Made by a program: the position numbers and the translations under genes. A model generated the notes under the pieces. That model worked only from the letters and a program-made list of their open reading frames with translations. It was not told where the DNA came from and did no database searches. Below, one piece after another: positions 1-11,944 of a DNA stretch of 64,000 nucleotides (position 1 is its first letter; every line of letters starts with the position of its first letter). Where the stretch lies: positions 62,001 through 126,000 of the forward strand of contig JAYKKM010000142.1 in the NCBI GenBank assembly GCA_035772405.1, given 5' to 3'. The DNA comes from Chrysogorgia sp. JL179-B06 (taxonomy: Eukaryota; Cnidaria; Anthozoa; Scleralcyonacea; Chrysogorgiidae).

Positions 1-519
1 CCATTAAAATGAAGAATTACTTTGAAGTATTCATGTTCCAACTTTAATTTACATTTATGTTACGACAGAAACAAGTCAGACGTCATTCAGGGAATTTCAC
101 ATATATATATATACTAATCATGCAAGACGGGATGTATTCTTCTATAAAGCACTAATACGACACTGTTGGGATTCGAATATATTTGTGAACCTCCAACGAC
201 CAAGTGCACGAATCTGTGCGTCAGACATCCCCTGCTCTGCTGCTTAGGAAGCCTCAACAATACGGAAGCTACAGTATATGACCCTTATGATCGAGAAGGG
301 TCAAGACTGCAATTAGCGCGTATACTCAGCAGCAGCAGTCGTGAAGTAAATACTTCTCTCGTAACAGGCAACACAAGTTGTGTAAGGGAAACAGCCCCCT
401 AAAATGTTAAATTCATCTAAAGCTACAGGTCCTCTCGAATTGGGTTCTGAATGATGGCGAATTATTTTCGTCTCCTACATCTATAATCTGCTTAACGCAT
501 CTTATCGAGAACAGAAATT
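1..519. other. no gene recognised
   Basis: AT-rich sequence with a short (AT) run near 100-112. A 78-codon open frame at 166-402 has no recognisable family and no supporting context. Nothing else is identifiable. Confidence 0.5.
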
Positions 520-1740
520 ACCATGCGCCTGAAAACAAGGTCCCACACCAGAAGCTTCTATATAAACTTGCATCCTTGGGAATTAAGGGGTCTTTGCTGT
601 CCTGGTTTCGGTCCTACCTGCATGACTAGCTGGTAGGAAACATAGAGTCATCATTCAAGGCGAAAAATCTTCCTTTCCACCAATACTTTCTGGTGTACCT
701 CAAGGGTCCATTTTGGGGCAATTCAATCTCCTGGTACATCGCTACCACTTTTCGCTGATGACTGCAAATGTTTTCGATTAATTCTTGGACAAGACGATGG
801 CGAAAAACTACAGGAAGATCTGAATAAGTTGTACCAGTGGACTTGTACATGGGGCATGGAATTTAGTATTAAAAAGTGTAAGGTTTTACGTATAGCTAAT
901 ATCAAGTCAATCTTTGTCAGAGACTACTTTCTTGGTGGGAAGCAACTAGAGCACGTAGTAAAAGTTGAGAAAGATCTGGGAGTTCTCATTAGTCACGATC
1001 TGAACTAGAACAGTCACATTAACTACGTGACTGCTAAAGCCCAGAAGATGTTAAATGTCTTGTATCGCGGATGCAAGCATATCAGTGACCGGGATATTAA
1101 GAAACTATACTTTATGTTACTTGGGTTAGATCTCGTCTTGAATATGCTAGTGTGGTATGGTCACCTTACACCATAACAAAATATTACAGCTCTAGAACGA
1201 ATTCAGCGAAGAGCAACTAGATTTATTGTTGGAAATGAGTTGTCCTATCGTGAACGCCTTGATTGCTTACATTTACTTCCGTTGGCCTATCGTAGAGAAA
1301 TTAGTGACATTATTTTTTCTTTAAGTGTTTCAGGAATCTGTGTAGGGTTGATATTTCTCAATATGTTTCTTTTCGCTCATGTACTAAGCCTCTTAGAAAT
1401 ATACTGACCATCTTACTCTGAAGATTCCTTTCTGTAGAACTGAGTCCTATAAAAACTCTTACTTTATACGTGTCTGTCGTTTATGGAATTATTTACCGCT
1501 TTTATCTACTTTTCGTAACAAACTAATTGACTATTATTATGTTAAATTTTCAAATGATTCAAACGCTTTATAATAATTATTATTCATTCTCCATTTTGTA
1601 AATAATGTTAGTTAATTCTCCTGGCAGTTTATGCTACGGAATCTTGAATTCTGTTTTAAACTGTCCACAAATTTTCATTATATAATGTACTCAATAATAT
1701 AATAATGTAAATTTGAAATTTGATTAAATAAATAAAAACG
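520..1740 (+). pseudogene. decayed non-LTR retrotransposon (LINE) reverse transcriptase
   Basis: Conceptual translation in shifting frames shows the C-terminal half of a LINE reverse transcriptase. There is an LSWFRSYL-like block near 590-620, a disrupted SGVPQGSILG-like block near 690-720, a FADD catalytic block near 750-765, and then the thumb region (KDLGVLISHDL near 970-1005). Several stops and frameshifts break it, so it is dead. The segment ends in an AT-rich 3' tail with AAATAAATAAA near 1725. Without a search the clade can only be guessed as the CR1/L2/Jockey group. Confidence 0.75.
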
Positions 1741-2215
1741 AGCTAACATCACGCCGATTCCAAAAAGAATCCAGTTCGAGAAATCAACAAGCAACTAATT
1801 GGGCCTATTTCTCTCACTTCTGCTCTGTTAAAGTTAGTCGAAGATTTTGGGGTCCAAGAATGAAGCTCTTGTTAGTATATATATGACTCTTATACATGGC
1901 TGAGGCTACCGATGGTACTGGAAATGATGTCCGTGTTGTATCCGAGAATCGACTCCATCTGAACGTTTCCAAGCTGTGTAAAGAACTTTTTATACACTTT
2001 GGAAGATCTGTACTGTACGCATTAACAAGGGAGAACTTGACGTAGTTGCTCACGCAATAATCCTGGGTTTGACTATCAGCAACAACCTGAAGTGGAATGA
2101 ACATATTACGAACATTATCAAGAAAGCTAATAAACGTTGTTTTATCCATCGTTTATTCGAATACGAACTACGTATAGATAACCTTAGGCAAAGCGGTCTG
2201 GCATGATAGGCGTTA
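1741..2215 (+). pseudogene. internally deleted LINE reverse transcriptase fragment
   Basis: Begins with a block resembling the RT fingers (ITPIPK near 1749-1770) followed by a degraded PISLTS-like stretch. It then jumps to the post-catalytic region (RLHLNVSKLCKELFIHF near 1950-2000; LGLTISNNLKWNEHI near 2060-2105). The palm with the catalytic aspartates is missing, so this is a deleted copy. The same blocks occur in the longer minus-strand LINE at 4,085-6,000, so the two look like one family. Confidence 0.7.
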
Positions 2216-3330
2216 CACGCATGTTTGAAGTTTAGTGAGATAATTAGTAATTAATTATCCTGATCAGTTAGCGCATCGTCTTCCACCAATGAAAGTTTCA
2301 TGTTACAATTTAAGAAAACCTCGTGCTTTAATTGTGTTGGGTTTTTAATAAATTATCAATTATCAACAAACAACCAATGAATTCCTCGTTCCATATCTTC
2401 GATTTAAGTTTCGCTGAAACTCGAGACTGGGTCAATCGGTAAATTTGTCGAATTAAACTGCTGTGTTGGTGTGACTGTCAGGGATTGCCTCCTCGTATTC
2501 ACCCAACACTTTGCGACTACACAATATAACGTTGGTTTTAACCCACAGGTTGACAAATCATCCAGCTTCTGACATAACAGAGCTCGGGATTGGCAATAAC
2601 TGCGGCTTCACCTGAAATGCTCGCGTGAGTCGAAACTATTGTCCCATTTACCAATGTCGTTGCTGATCCACCAGATTTTTGGCTGATTGCGGACGGTGAT
2701 CGGCGGGTGAAAAGATAGGCAACGCTGGGAGAACAGAAGGGAGCGATCGCGCTTCACCAATATAGGTTGGGTGGGTAACAATATCGAGAGCTGCTTCGTT
2801 ACTTCAGCTGTCGCAGTCGATACAAGCGTCTGGACTAGGTCAGAGGTTCAATTGTGCCAGAAGGCTGGGGGCCATCTGCGACAGTTGGCAATGCGGACTG
2901 AACATGCACCTTGTTCGTTCAGGGAGTCGCGGACTAGTAGTGTTGAAACGAAAATCTTTGGAAAGACACAAGCAGTGAAGTAAAACACAAGAAGCAAGTA
3001 GAAAATATTTGGTAGTTTAAGAGAAAATGTTAAAATGAAAAAAACGGTTTTTTTTAAAAATTTTCGCAGGGTCAAGCATGGCTGACAGATTACTGTCGCC
3101 GTATCACCAGCCCTGAAATGCTAAAATTATATTGATTAAAAAACGATGCCTCAACCATAGCGAGAGGACCAAATCCAACAATAATGTTTGAACAATAATG
3201 CCTCGATCACCATAACGTGAGGACCAAACCTAAATAAATGGGAAAACAAGACCTGACTTGCCTCTTTGACTGGTGATACTAAATATTTAAAAAAAGAAAA
3301 TTCACTATATAAGAAATTACCAACTTTGTA
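2216..3330. other. no gene recognised
   Basis: No protein family, RNA gene or clear repeat structure was recognised. Short open frames near 2771-3075 overlap on both strands and look like chance frames. Confidence 0.4.
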
Positions 3331-4090
3331 ACGACCAACTAGAAACAGATTTGGGTATCACTGTTACCGACAATTTACAATGGTCTTTGCACATAGAACG
3401 GCCTCGTTACAAGCCAATCGTACGCTGGGCCTCGTTAAGAGACTATGTAGAGATTTTCAAGATGTTTCTGCACAATTGTACGTCCAAAACTGGAATATGC
3501 AAGTGAACTTTGGTCACCTTACACCATCAAACACCAGATGTTAGAAAATGTTCATCGCAGAGCTACGAAATTTTTTTTAAACTATCCTAAAGAACTTAAC
3601 TACAAGCAGCGTCTCCTTAAATTCTCTCTTTTACCTTTAGAGTATAGAAGAGATTCTAAAGACTTTCTCCTATTTAAATCTAGACTAGACCTGGTAGACT
3701 TATATAGATCATCCTTCCTTACATCAGTTCTCTAATGCTCAAAATCGTATTACTACTCGCAACTTCTCTTCTTATAACTATAGATTACTAAATACAAATC
3801 ATAACTATTTAAAATACTCTTACTATTACAGGGCCACTACTGCCTGGAATGCCTTACCTCATGAGCATGTCAAAAGTACTTCTATCCTTTCAACGTTTAA
3901 AAATGCTATATTATTTGTCGAAACTTCAGTCATACAGTCTTCCTGACAAAATATTTATTTTGTCATAACTTTTAAATTTTATACTAATCATTACAGTTCC
4001 TTTATTTATAGTCTTTAATCTAAGTGTCTTAATTAATTAATAAGTTTTGGGTGTTTGATCTCAATTGGGACTAGATAGATAGATAGATAG
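3331..4090 (+). pseudogene. 3' end of a LINE with GATA tail
   Basis: Translation gives a LINE RT thumb and C-terminal region: DLGITVTDNLQWSLHI near 3346-3395, then an open stretch at 3538-3735 (VHRRATKFFLNYP, LLPLEYRR), then a TAWNALPHEHV block near 3840-3870. These are the standard last blocks before a LINE stop codon. The copy is 5' truncated and frameshifted. It ends in a short (GATA)n tail near 4072-4090, as expected for a LINE with a microsatellite-type 3' end. No endonuclease or YADD motif remains. Confidence 0.75.
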
Positions 4091-6000
4091 TTTATTAAAT
4101 TTAAAAATTACAGCCCTATATAATTACAAAAGCTGAATTGTATTTAAACTTTACAGTGTCTGATTATATAAGAAATTAATTTATCTATTATAAAATATTT
4201 AATATTGTTGCACTAATCACTAAGAATTTGTTTTAAAATGATCTTTCGCGTTTGCCATTATAAAACTGTTTTTAAATCTATTCGTTCTGCACACTGGGTT
4301 GTTAAAGGTACTCTTTCTTCTCAAATTCATAACAGACTCATTTTGGCTTGGTATATAACAACACGTGTAATTTGTGAGATGTGTTTTTCACTATGTTATT
4401 AAACAGATGTTTAGTGAGAGTATCTCTTTTGGTGTACAAGGAAACTAAACCTCTAATGCCTCTAATGCATTCAGATATGATAAATGTGGGAAGATAATAC
4501 GTAGAGCTCGTTTTTGAAGTTTCTCCAAGTCTTCTGACAGATATTTAGTGAGAGAATTATGAAAAACTGGACAGGCATATTCTGTTACTGGGCGTACACA
4601 GGTTAAGTAAAATAACAAAAGCTCTTTGACTGCAAGACCAGCTCGTTTCAATTGACCAAGGAAGTATAGTCTAGTTGACACTTTCCGTATAATCTCCGAA
4701 ATGTGCGTATTCCACTTAAGGTCATTTGAGATGTTAAGACCTAATATTTTTGTTGATGTGACAACTTCAATTTCTTTGTCGTTCATGACAATGGGGGCAA
4801 ACTCAGGTTTAGGCTTTGCAAAAGATATGTGTAACTCTTTGCACTTCGTTTCATTTAACTGGAATTTGACAGCTAAGGACTGGTTCGACAGATCTTCGAC
4901 GTGCTCCTGCATGGCACTTGCATCATTCTTCAACACAGTTTCTGCAATGGTTGTATCATCTACATACTTCCACTGATTAACTCCTGCTACGTCAAGATCG
5001 TTTATCATAATCAGATAAAGCCATGGTCCTAGTTTTGTTCCTTGGGGTACGCCAGCTGGAATAGTACCCCATTCTGAGTAGCAGTCGTTTCTCAGTTTCA
5101 CCCTTTGTTTACGCTGCGTCAGAAAGTCGGTTATCCAGCAATGCACGATGCCGGGTGGGAGGCCATAATTGGAGAGCTTTCTTTTAAGGATGTTATGATC
5201 GATCAAGTCGAAAGCTTTTTTAAAATCAAATAAGACAACCCTGACAGCTGATCCAGATGCGTCTGTAACTTTATTCCAAGTATGGAGCATACTAATTAAC
5301 GCCAGTGTTGTTGATGATTTTGGGACGGTTCCAAACTGGTCTTTTCCGATCTTTCTAAGAACAGCAGGTTTGACAAAATCGCGAACCACAATTCCTCGCT
5401 AATCTTAGAGAGTATAGGTGTTAACGAAATTGGACGAAGATGCTTGTTGACGTCATGTATTGGCTTTGTTTTAGGGATCGGTACAATATCTGCTTTCTTC
5501 CAGGATTTTGGTATACGGCCTGTACTATAGGAAATATTTAGAATATCTTTCACCGGATTTGCTAGTAGGTCGGCATTTTCTTTCAATAACCTGCAAGTAG
5601 GAATGCCGTCTGGGCCATGTGCTTTTGTTGAATTCAACAGGGAAAGTTCTTTATACACAGCATCAGCGGTGACAACGAGAGCGGGATCAACCAAGGAAAC
5701 TTCACTGTTTCCATTATGAATTAAGGGTTGGAAAATATTCATTGGAGTAAAAAACGCTATATTGATGATGTTGGCTAGGTCAACGCTGGAAGCATTTTTG
5801 TCCCATTTTTTGACTATGTCCCATTTTTGACTATGTCCATATTCTTGACTATGTCCCATTTCTTGCTCCCGTTGCCACTGTTTTTTATTTGTAATTAATG
5901 GTTGACAACAAATAGGGATGCAACATGCATGCGCAATGCTGCCAGAATGGCCTCGCAATAACTGGTACAAATTATATTGCCCGATGCATGAAATGGACAC
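4085..6000 (-). pseudogene. LINE reverse transcriptase, near-intact but frameshifted
   Basis: Two overlapping minus-strand frames (6000-5296 and 5389-4445) together encode most of a non-LTR reverse transcriptase. The upstream frame carries the fingers (KADIVPIPKTKP, LRPISLTPILSKI). The downstream frame carries FDFKKAFDLIDH (palm motif A), AGVPQGTKLGP (motif B) and YVDD (catalytic motif C), then the thumb (KILGLNISNDLKWNTHI). The frames are joined by a single-base frameshift near 5390-5400. No endonuclease is visible upstream; instead a short direct repeat (TGACTATGTCCCAT type) sits at 5810-5870. The YVDD box and long frame suggest a fairly young but 5'-truncated copy. 4085-4444 is read as its 3' untranslated region. 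Confidence 0.85.
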
Positions 6001-8509
6001 CGTCGGGTAAGAACGGAGTCACAGATTAGTTTGAAAAATCCTGTGAACCAACAGAAAACATGAGTAAATTGTTCTAAGAAAACACGCACATAACCTTCGC
6101 GTTGAAATCGGAATTAAAACATATATAACAGACGCAAATTGACCCGAACTGAAATTTTTCCCAAAAGAAGACGAACAAGCTCTTCGATTTCCGAACCAAC
6201 AACCTCAGGATTAGAACGTGATAATTCGTTGGTACCGAATTCCCATCTCTAGAATGACGATGACTGGTGAGTATGCGAGAAACTGCGCTCAGATCCTGAT
6301 TCCGAAGCTTTAATTCAAAACGCTGCGACCGCCCACACCGTGCATATCTACAACTATACACTGTCGCAAAGCGCAAAATCCGGGGAAGCGCGCTTTTCAA
6401 AATTAGCGTTACAAACGAATGACCAATCAGAACCTTTGGTGGTGAATGGGCCATTGACGAAAGAAAATTGAACACACGGAAGAAAGAACGAGAAATCACG
6501 AAACAAAAAAACAGTGGCCTGAAAAAACTCGTAAATCCACCTTAGCGCCAGAAAAACCAAGAAAAAACCTTTACCTTCAAATGAACAGAAGAGACAATGA
6601 CTTATACGTCTTCACTTGCCACCAGTGGACTGGTGTTTAATGATACTGGAATAGTGATATCGTACTTGTTATATCACTTTAACTGCATGTGTTCCATCTT
6701 CCATATATAGACATATAAAATTACTATTCGCAAGCAAATATGTTATTTAAATTAGAATAATTTAGCTTGAGAAAAGATAAACACATCAGTTTGCTTATGT
6801 ACGATACAATTAACTGTAACGTGCCTAATTCTGAGTGATGTTTCTCCATGAAAATGTTGAGAACTTAACGATAACCCTTATAAATCTCGACTCAGAGAAA
6901 AATGAGATTAATATGACATGTATTCCCAATATGGAATATTATAAAGGATCTTTTTCATACCGAGGTGCAAAACAATGATATAAGAGGCTATATGCCCGCC
7001 AAAAGAGATGTAATTTCTCTTCAGACAAAAGTGGCAGCAAATTTGCATGTAATGAAACGTTTTCCTACGAACCATATGACTATATAAAGCGTCAAAACGA
7101 CAAAATTGAAAATTATATTTTTAAAAAGGCTCGAAAATAACATCGTGTGCACTTAGCCAACGGCTTAGTCTGGGCTTAACAAAAAATGTAAGAACAATGT
7201 ATCCGTAGTTTGTTGTAGAACAGCACGCAACAGTCTCCATCTGTGGTTATATTTTATTTGTATAGTACCTGTTGCATTTACACGCGTTGTTTATAATTCA
7301 GTCACCAAGCCGCCGTTGCACTTGCAGCATGTCTTTTCAAACAGCTTAAGAATTTCAGAGCGTCTAAGAGAGCAGACGAAGAAACAGGTAAGACGACTGG
7401 ATAAACTTCATTGCAATAAACATAGTACCGTTACCTTATGTTTAGACTACGCGTGCGTCCATGTACGTGTACCTGTGTATGTTGTTCTCAGTCAAGATAT
7501 TCCGCAAAAGCAAACATTCGTTTAACGAGATGCCAGACTTTTCGTATATACCTAACCCTATATATATGGCGGCATGTCATCACATAATAATATATAGTTA
7601 TACATAGTTTATTGTAGCCCTAGTCTCGAATTCAAGGTTCGCGGATTCGATTTCCAGTCGGAAGGCACTGATTTTGCATTTTCGTATACTGGTCCAGGTT
7701 GGGTTTAATAATATATATTCTGACACCCAACCATTTCTGCTTGTTCAACATTGTCATATTCATTTCATAATACCCCTATATATAGCATTGCATGTATTTG
7801 CTATTTTCGATTAAAAGTCAACTCCCGTTTTATTTGACTATAATGTACGTGATGTCAATGTACTTTATTATAATAATATAAGGTTTAGTACAACATAATT
7901 TCTGTTGTTTCTATTCACATATATATGTTTCTATTAAATTATATTATTTACATTCAACAATATATATTGAAAATTCATTCAATATTATATATTCCGAATA
8001 TATATTATTGAAGTTCTAAAACAATTCTTCAGACTTTGTTTGCATTTGTTGCCACGACAAAATCGTTACTTTATTAAACTATATATATATTGTAATATAG
8101 ATACAATATTCCGCGGGTTCCGACTCGTGTATGGGATTTACAAGGCGAGCTGTTGTGAATCGCATATCTTAATTCGGACGAGAATATTGTATCTTATTTA
8201 AAATACGAATGTATCTAAATAACTATAGGTAATTATGGACTATCATTTCATCATGCTGATTCAAGGCTATTTTAATTTAGCTAAGGAAATTGAATTTTAT
8301 GTAAATAACCTTTTAGGGCGGTAATTCAAAGGGAGATTGCCGCTAAAACTTGGTTAAAATTTAATCGGCTCTTTTGTTTGGTACTTTGGTATGTTCTGTT
8401 TGACAACTTTAGTTAAAATTTCCTAAGAAAAACCTTTTGATGTATGATGTCTTAACAGTATGATGTCTTAAAGTCTTAAAGTAGAGTGCTGCATAGACAG
8501 TGTTTTGAA
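6001..8509. other. no gene recognised; one weak tRNA-like repeat
   Basis: AT-rich DNA with short (ATAT) runs. Around 7608-7700 lies a decayed copy of the tRNA-derived SINE family seen at 11,566 and 51,391 (GGTTCGCGGATTCGATTTCC, then GTCGGAAGGC and CTGGTCCAGGTTGGGTT). Open frames near 6074-6560 and 7316-7525 match nothing I recognise. Confidence 0.45.
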
Positions 8510-8890
8510 TATATAGCAAAGTGAAAAGGTGGTAAACTGCCAATAATTTAGTGACGAAAGCGGAGCCCTTCATCAGAGTAGCATGGCCTGATCCAAACAC
8601 GCGGGATGTTGCGAGACTTGAGAAAAGCGTAAAGAAACACGAGCCGCCAGGCGAGTGTTTTTTAGCTTTTCGAAAGTCGAGCAACATCCCAAGTGTTTGG
8701 ATCAGGCTATCCTGCAAACACGGAAAACCCATTAGGTAATTATTTTATAAAATAACACGAACGAACGAGCAACACAAACTTGAGTAAAATTTTGGTGGGA
8801 CATTTCCGTGTTTGGATGGCCTGATCCAAACATGGGTATTGACCAATCAGAGCTTGCGTAGCATACATGTTATTTTATAAATAGATTTCC
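8510..8890. repeat. palindromic MITE cluster
   Basis: GCCTGATCCAAACACG near 8587 recurs as its reverse complement near 8693 (AGTGTTTGGATCAGGC) and again directly near 8819. GGGATGTTGCGAG (8602) is mirrored by CGAGCAACATCCC (8679). A related copy sits at 56,040-56,230, sharing GTTGCGAGACTT...GAAAAGCGTAAA and the ACCAATCAGAGC...TATTTTATAA end. The upstream part (8515-8580, GGTGGTAAACTGCC ... GGAGCCCTTCATCAGA) is shared with 43,150-43,225. These are non-autonomous foldback elements; no transposase is seen. Confidence 0.7.
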
Positions 8891-8908
8891 TTTTAATCCA
8901 TGCTTTCG

Positions 8909-9530
8909 TCACTGATATAACGACTGGTGCATCTTTGATGCCCATATTTTCTCTGTATTCGTATAGTTAGGAGATCTGCATAACTTAGCGAAAATTAACC
9001 ACGTTGATGCAGAATTATGTTCTTCGTTGGTGTCGAAATCTAACCTTAAATTGATTGGAGGTAGAACCCACATATTGCAATTTACATGTCCAACAAGAAA
9101 TGAGATAGACCACAAGTCGAAGTACAATAGAGCGACTGCTTAATCTTATAAAAACGACCTGTGGCATAACTAGTAAATCTGTCGGCCTCTGTAAAATAAT
9201 TTTTACATAGGTCACATGTCTTCTTACATTTAAAACAACCCTTTTCATCTGGGGAAACATTGCCACAATTAATATTATTCTTAAACTTAGAAGGGGCCAA
9301 AATATCTTTCAAATTTTTAGTTCTCCTATAAGCCGGAAAAACGGAGAAGATTCTATCAAGTGCATATTCTTCTTAATGATTACACCAATGTCAGGGAGCC
9401 TAGGATTATAATCTAAAACCACAGGATAGGTCCGTTTTCTGGACTTCTTCTTGGGTTTCAAAATGTCGGCGCTATTCTTATGCATTGCCTTATCAAATTG
9501 TCTATCCACTAAGACTAATAATTTTTAATC
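8909..9530 (-). pseudogene. Penelope-like/GIY-YIG retroelement 3' fragment
   Basis: Minus-strand frames give, in order: YNPRLPDIGVIIKKN (near 9420-9375), NLKDILAPSKFKN (near 9310), a cysteine-rich block FKCKKTCDLC (near 9240-9205), and VYLISCWTCKLQYVGST followed by RFRHQRR (near 9110-9020). This order, a linker with paired cysteines and then a GIY-YIG-like nuclease core (VYLI...YVGST...R), is typical of the C-terminal part of Penelope-like elements. Two frame changes show it is decayed. The RT domain is absent. A GIY-YIG domain from another retroelement is the alternative. Confidence 0.65.
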
Positions 9531-9571
9531 CACTAGTTTTGCTGTTTAAGTAAAAAAAAACCAAAAAAAAA

Positions 9572-9707
9572 ACAGTCAGTGATTTTTCCATATACATGTT
9601 AAATTCGCCTCGAGAGGCCTTTCTCCACATTATGGTTAGATGCGATGTCTGCCTGTTGGTGTTAAGTGAAAGCGGCGAATTTAACATGTATATGGAAAAA
9701 TCACTGA
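9572..9707. repeat. inverted repeat with about 30-bp arms
   Basis: CAGTCAGTGATTTTTCCATA at 9572 onward and its reverse complement ending near 9707 flank a spacer. The spacer contains CTCGAGAGGCCTTTCTCCAC, which is repeated at 9911-9948 just before the (AT)n tract. This suggests a small foldback element duplicated around the tRNA-like sequence. Confidence 0.65.
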
Positions 9708-9717
9708 CTGTTCTGAC

Positions 9718-9800
9718 CGTGTCTCATTAGCTCAAAGGTCAGAGCGCCGAAACGTTGATTCGGAGACCAGGGTTCGATTCTCGGTTGGGGCAGTCACTTT
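9718..9800 (+). repeat. tRNA-like sequence (SINE head)
   Basis: Contains an A-box-like TTAGCTCAAAGG...CAGAGC and a B box GGTTCGATTC at the expected distance. The acceptor and T stems do not pair cleanly, so it is read as a tRNA-derived SINE head or pseudo-tRNA, not a working tRNA gene. Confidence 0.5.
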
Positions 9801-9944
9801 TTCCATATATGTATTTGACAATATTAAATCCTCTCATATTTCAATTAATTATTATTAAAGCCCTCTGTATACAAGAAGTTGTGTATCGCTTCGCTACTTT
9901 GGGAAGTGCGCTCGAGAGGCCTTTCTCCACATTATGGTTAGATG

Positions 9945-10059
<115 letters not shown>

Positions 10060-10112
10060 AAATAAAAATATATATAAATCTTATGATTAATCTTTTGACA
10101 TCTTTTTCATAG

Positions 10113-10608
10113 CACTAATATGGGCAATAGCAATGCCAGTCATCAGGGCTATGGAATCAGAACGAAGACTGGGGACAAGAAAGGAAATGGGACGGATGTT
10201 AACATTTACGTCACGCTAATCAGCGAAGATCCCCGAAGGTCTCACGATCTTCATCTTGACTGTAAGTGGCGTGATGATTTCGAGGCGGGGAGTGAGGATA
10301 CGTTTGAGTTCGATACAATTCCCGACATTGGTCCAATCAGCGCTGTCGAAGTTCGTCGCTCAGCAACCTGCTGGCGATCAGAATGGTTCTTAGAATGGAT
10401 CGAAGTAACCAATCATCACCGACCGGAAGACGAGTCAGACATATTTCCATTTCAACGGTGGGTAAAATCTGGCATTCGCATTACAATCTACAAGTATGAC
10501 TCTATCCTGCCACAGTTTTCCGAGGTTCCAGGACAACGGCAGCTTGAGTTGGAAAAAAAGCGAAATGACTACGTGTTGTCGGAAAAGTCGCCAGGAATAC
10601 CAAAACAG
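10113..10608 (+). CDS. lipoxygenase exon: PLAT domain
   Basis: The coding part, from ATG at 10120, gives 163 residues ending in phase 0 at donor GTAATT (10609). Residues about 10-125 form a PLAT/LH2 beta-barrel, the calcium and membrane-binding module at the N-terminus of animal LOXs (TGDKKGNGTDVNIYVTL; FEAGSEDTFEFD; IPDIGPISAVEV; WFLEWIEV). A basic linker follows (LELEKKRNDY...GIPK), as LOXs have before the catalytic domain. An AG at 10111-10112 after a pyrimidine-rich run suggests an upstream exon, either 5' UTR or more coding sequence, because no stop lies between the AG and the ATG. Confidence 0.9.
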
Positions 10609-11565
10609 GTAATTCAGGAAGAGGCCTAGGTCCTAATAACGTGATCTCTAAATAAAGACTGGTTCGGGAATTGGGAAACTATTTGTTCAGAAAATGAAGC
10701 CAGAAGTAGCACGTGGTATGCTGAATGCGCGTGGTATGGTCTTGATGCGTCTAGCTGAGAGCAATATAGTTCTACTAAAAGCGACAGAGACTATCGGTCT
10801 CTGATCAATTTAAAATGTCTATGAAACGAAAATGTTTGTTGCAGTTTTTAAATGTTCAATATGCATTTAGGACATATTGAATAGAAAAAGTATTTAGAAC
10901 GTTAGTGGTCCCTTCTAAGTGGATACAAAATACGATGAGAGATATTCCAGTGCTCCTAACAACAGTATAGTAGTTACCGAATCTAGTTGACATCTTTTTA
11001 AAATACGCTCTCTTTCACTCTTAGTTTATCAAACTTCTTGACGTCATCAGAGCTAAGTTCGGACCCAATCTCTGTGACAGATGTTTAAAGAGCTTTGTCA
11101 ATTTTGATAATTTTTCAGAAGATTACAAATATGAAAAAGTGTTCTAAACATGCGCAACAACAAAAACTGAAAAATAATTTTTCTAGGCACTTTATGCTAA
11201 AATCTTCAGTTGTAGGTTTCCCGTAATTTAGCTAAATTATATTATATTATAAAACGTAACCTACGGCTCCGTAACAGTAAACTATGAAGCCGGAATTAGT
11301 TCTTGTTTTTAGGTTATAACTGTTTGGTGTTATTGAGGCAAGAGTCACGTTATATTGTATAACCGACAAAATCGTTCGTTTTTAGTCGAGAGGGTAAATG
11401 TTATGCATTTTTATTTAAATACGAAACCCAACTCACAATGCTGTGCTCTTCCTTGGAGGCGAGCTCTGTATATACTAGTATATCAAAGTATGATTCGACA
11501 CCACTGCTTTTCCTTCATCTGATACAATAACAAATATTAGCTTTAATATACCCCAATGCATCACC

Positions 11566-11754
11566 TGCATACCATATATATGTTGAACTCGTGGCTAAGC
11601 TCACGGCTACGGCTTCTGTATCTCAGTCGGTTAGAGCGCTGGTCTAAAGGTTGCGGGTTCAATTCCAAGCCGGAAGGCTTTGAAGTTACATTTATCGCAA
11701 CTGGTTCCGGTTGGGTCTCAAAGGTATATGATTCGACACTCGTGATTTAGCATA
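11566..11754 (+). repeat. tRNA-derived SINE copy
   Basis: A tRNA-like head (CTCAGTCGGTTAGAGCGCTGG at 11622 onward; B box GGTTCAATTCC at 11656-11666) follows a leader TGAACTCGTGGCTAAGCTCACG. It is followed by a body GGAAGGCTTTGAAGT. The same leader, head and body occur at 51,391-51,545, which establishes a SINE family. The A box here is degenerate. Confidence 0.8.
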
Positions 11755-11765
11755 ACTTCCGTATA

Positions 11766-11944
11766 CAGGCCCGTCGAGAGGCAACGTACCGGAGGCCTGG
11801 GGCAAACTAGTCATTATAAGAGGCCCCCTGACTATCGGATTAAATTGAGTCGGATATTAAATACCTCTTGGAAAATCCTCAACATAATTTTTATGAGGCC
11901 CTTTAGAGCATGAGGCCCCCCCCCACTCCCTCTCGGCGGGCCTG
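11766..11944. repeat. 179-bp MITE with 10-bp target duplication
   Basis: Termini are CAGGCCCGTCGAGAGG and CCCTCTCGGCGGGCCTG, inverted with one or two mismatches. The perfect 10-bp direct repeat CTTCCGTATA lies on both sides (11756-11765 and 11945-11954). The duplication length fits a Mutator-type or related transposase better than mariner or piggyBac. No coding capacity. Confidence 0.8.
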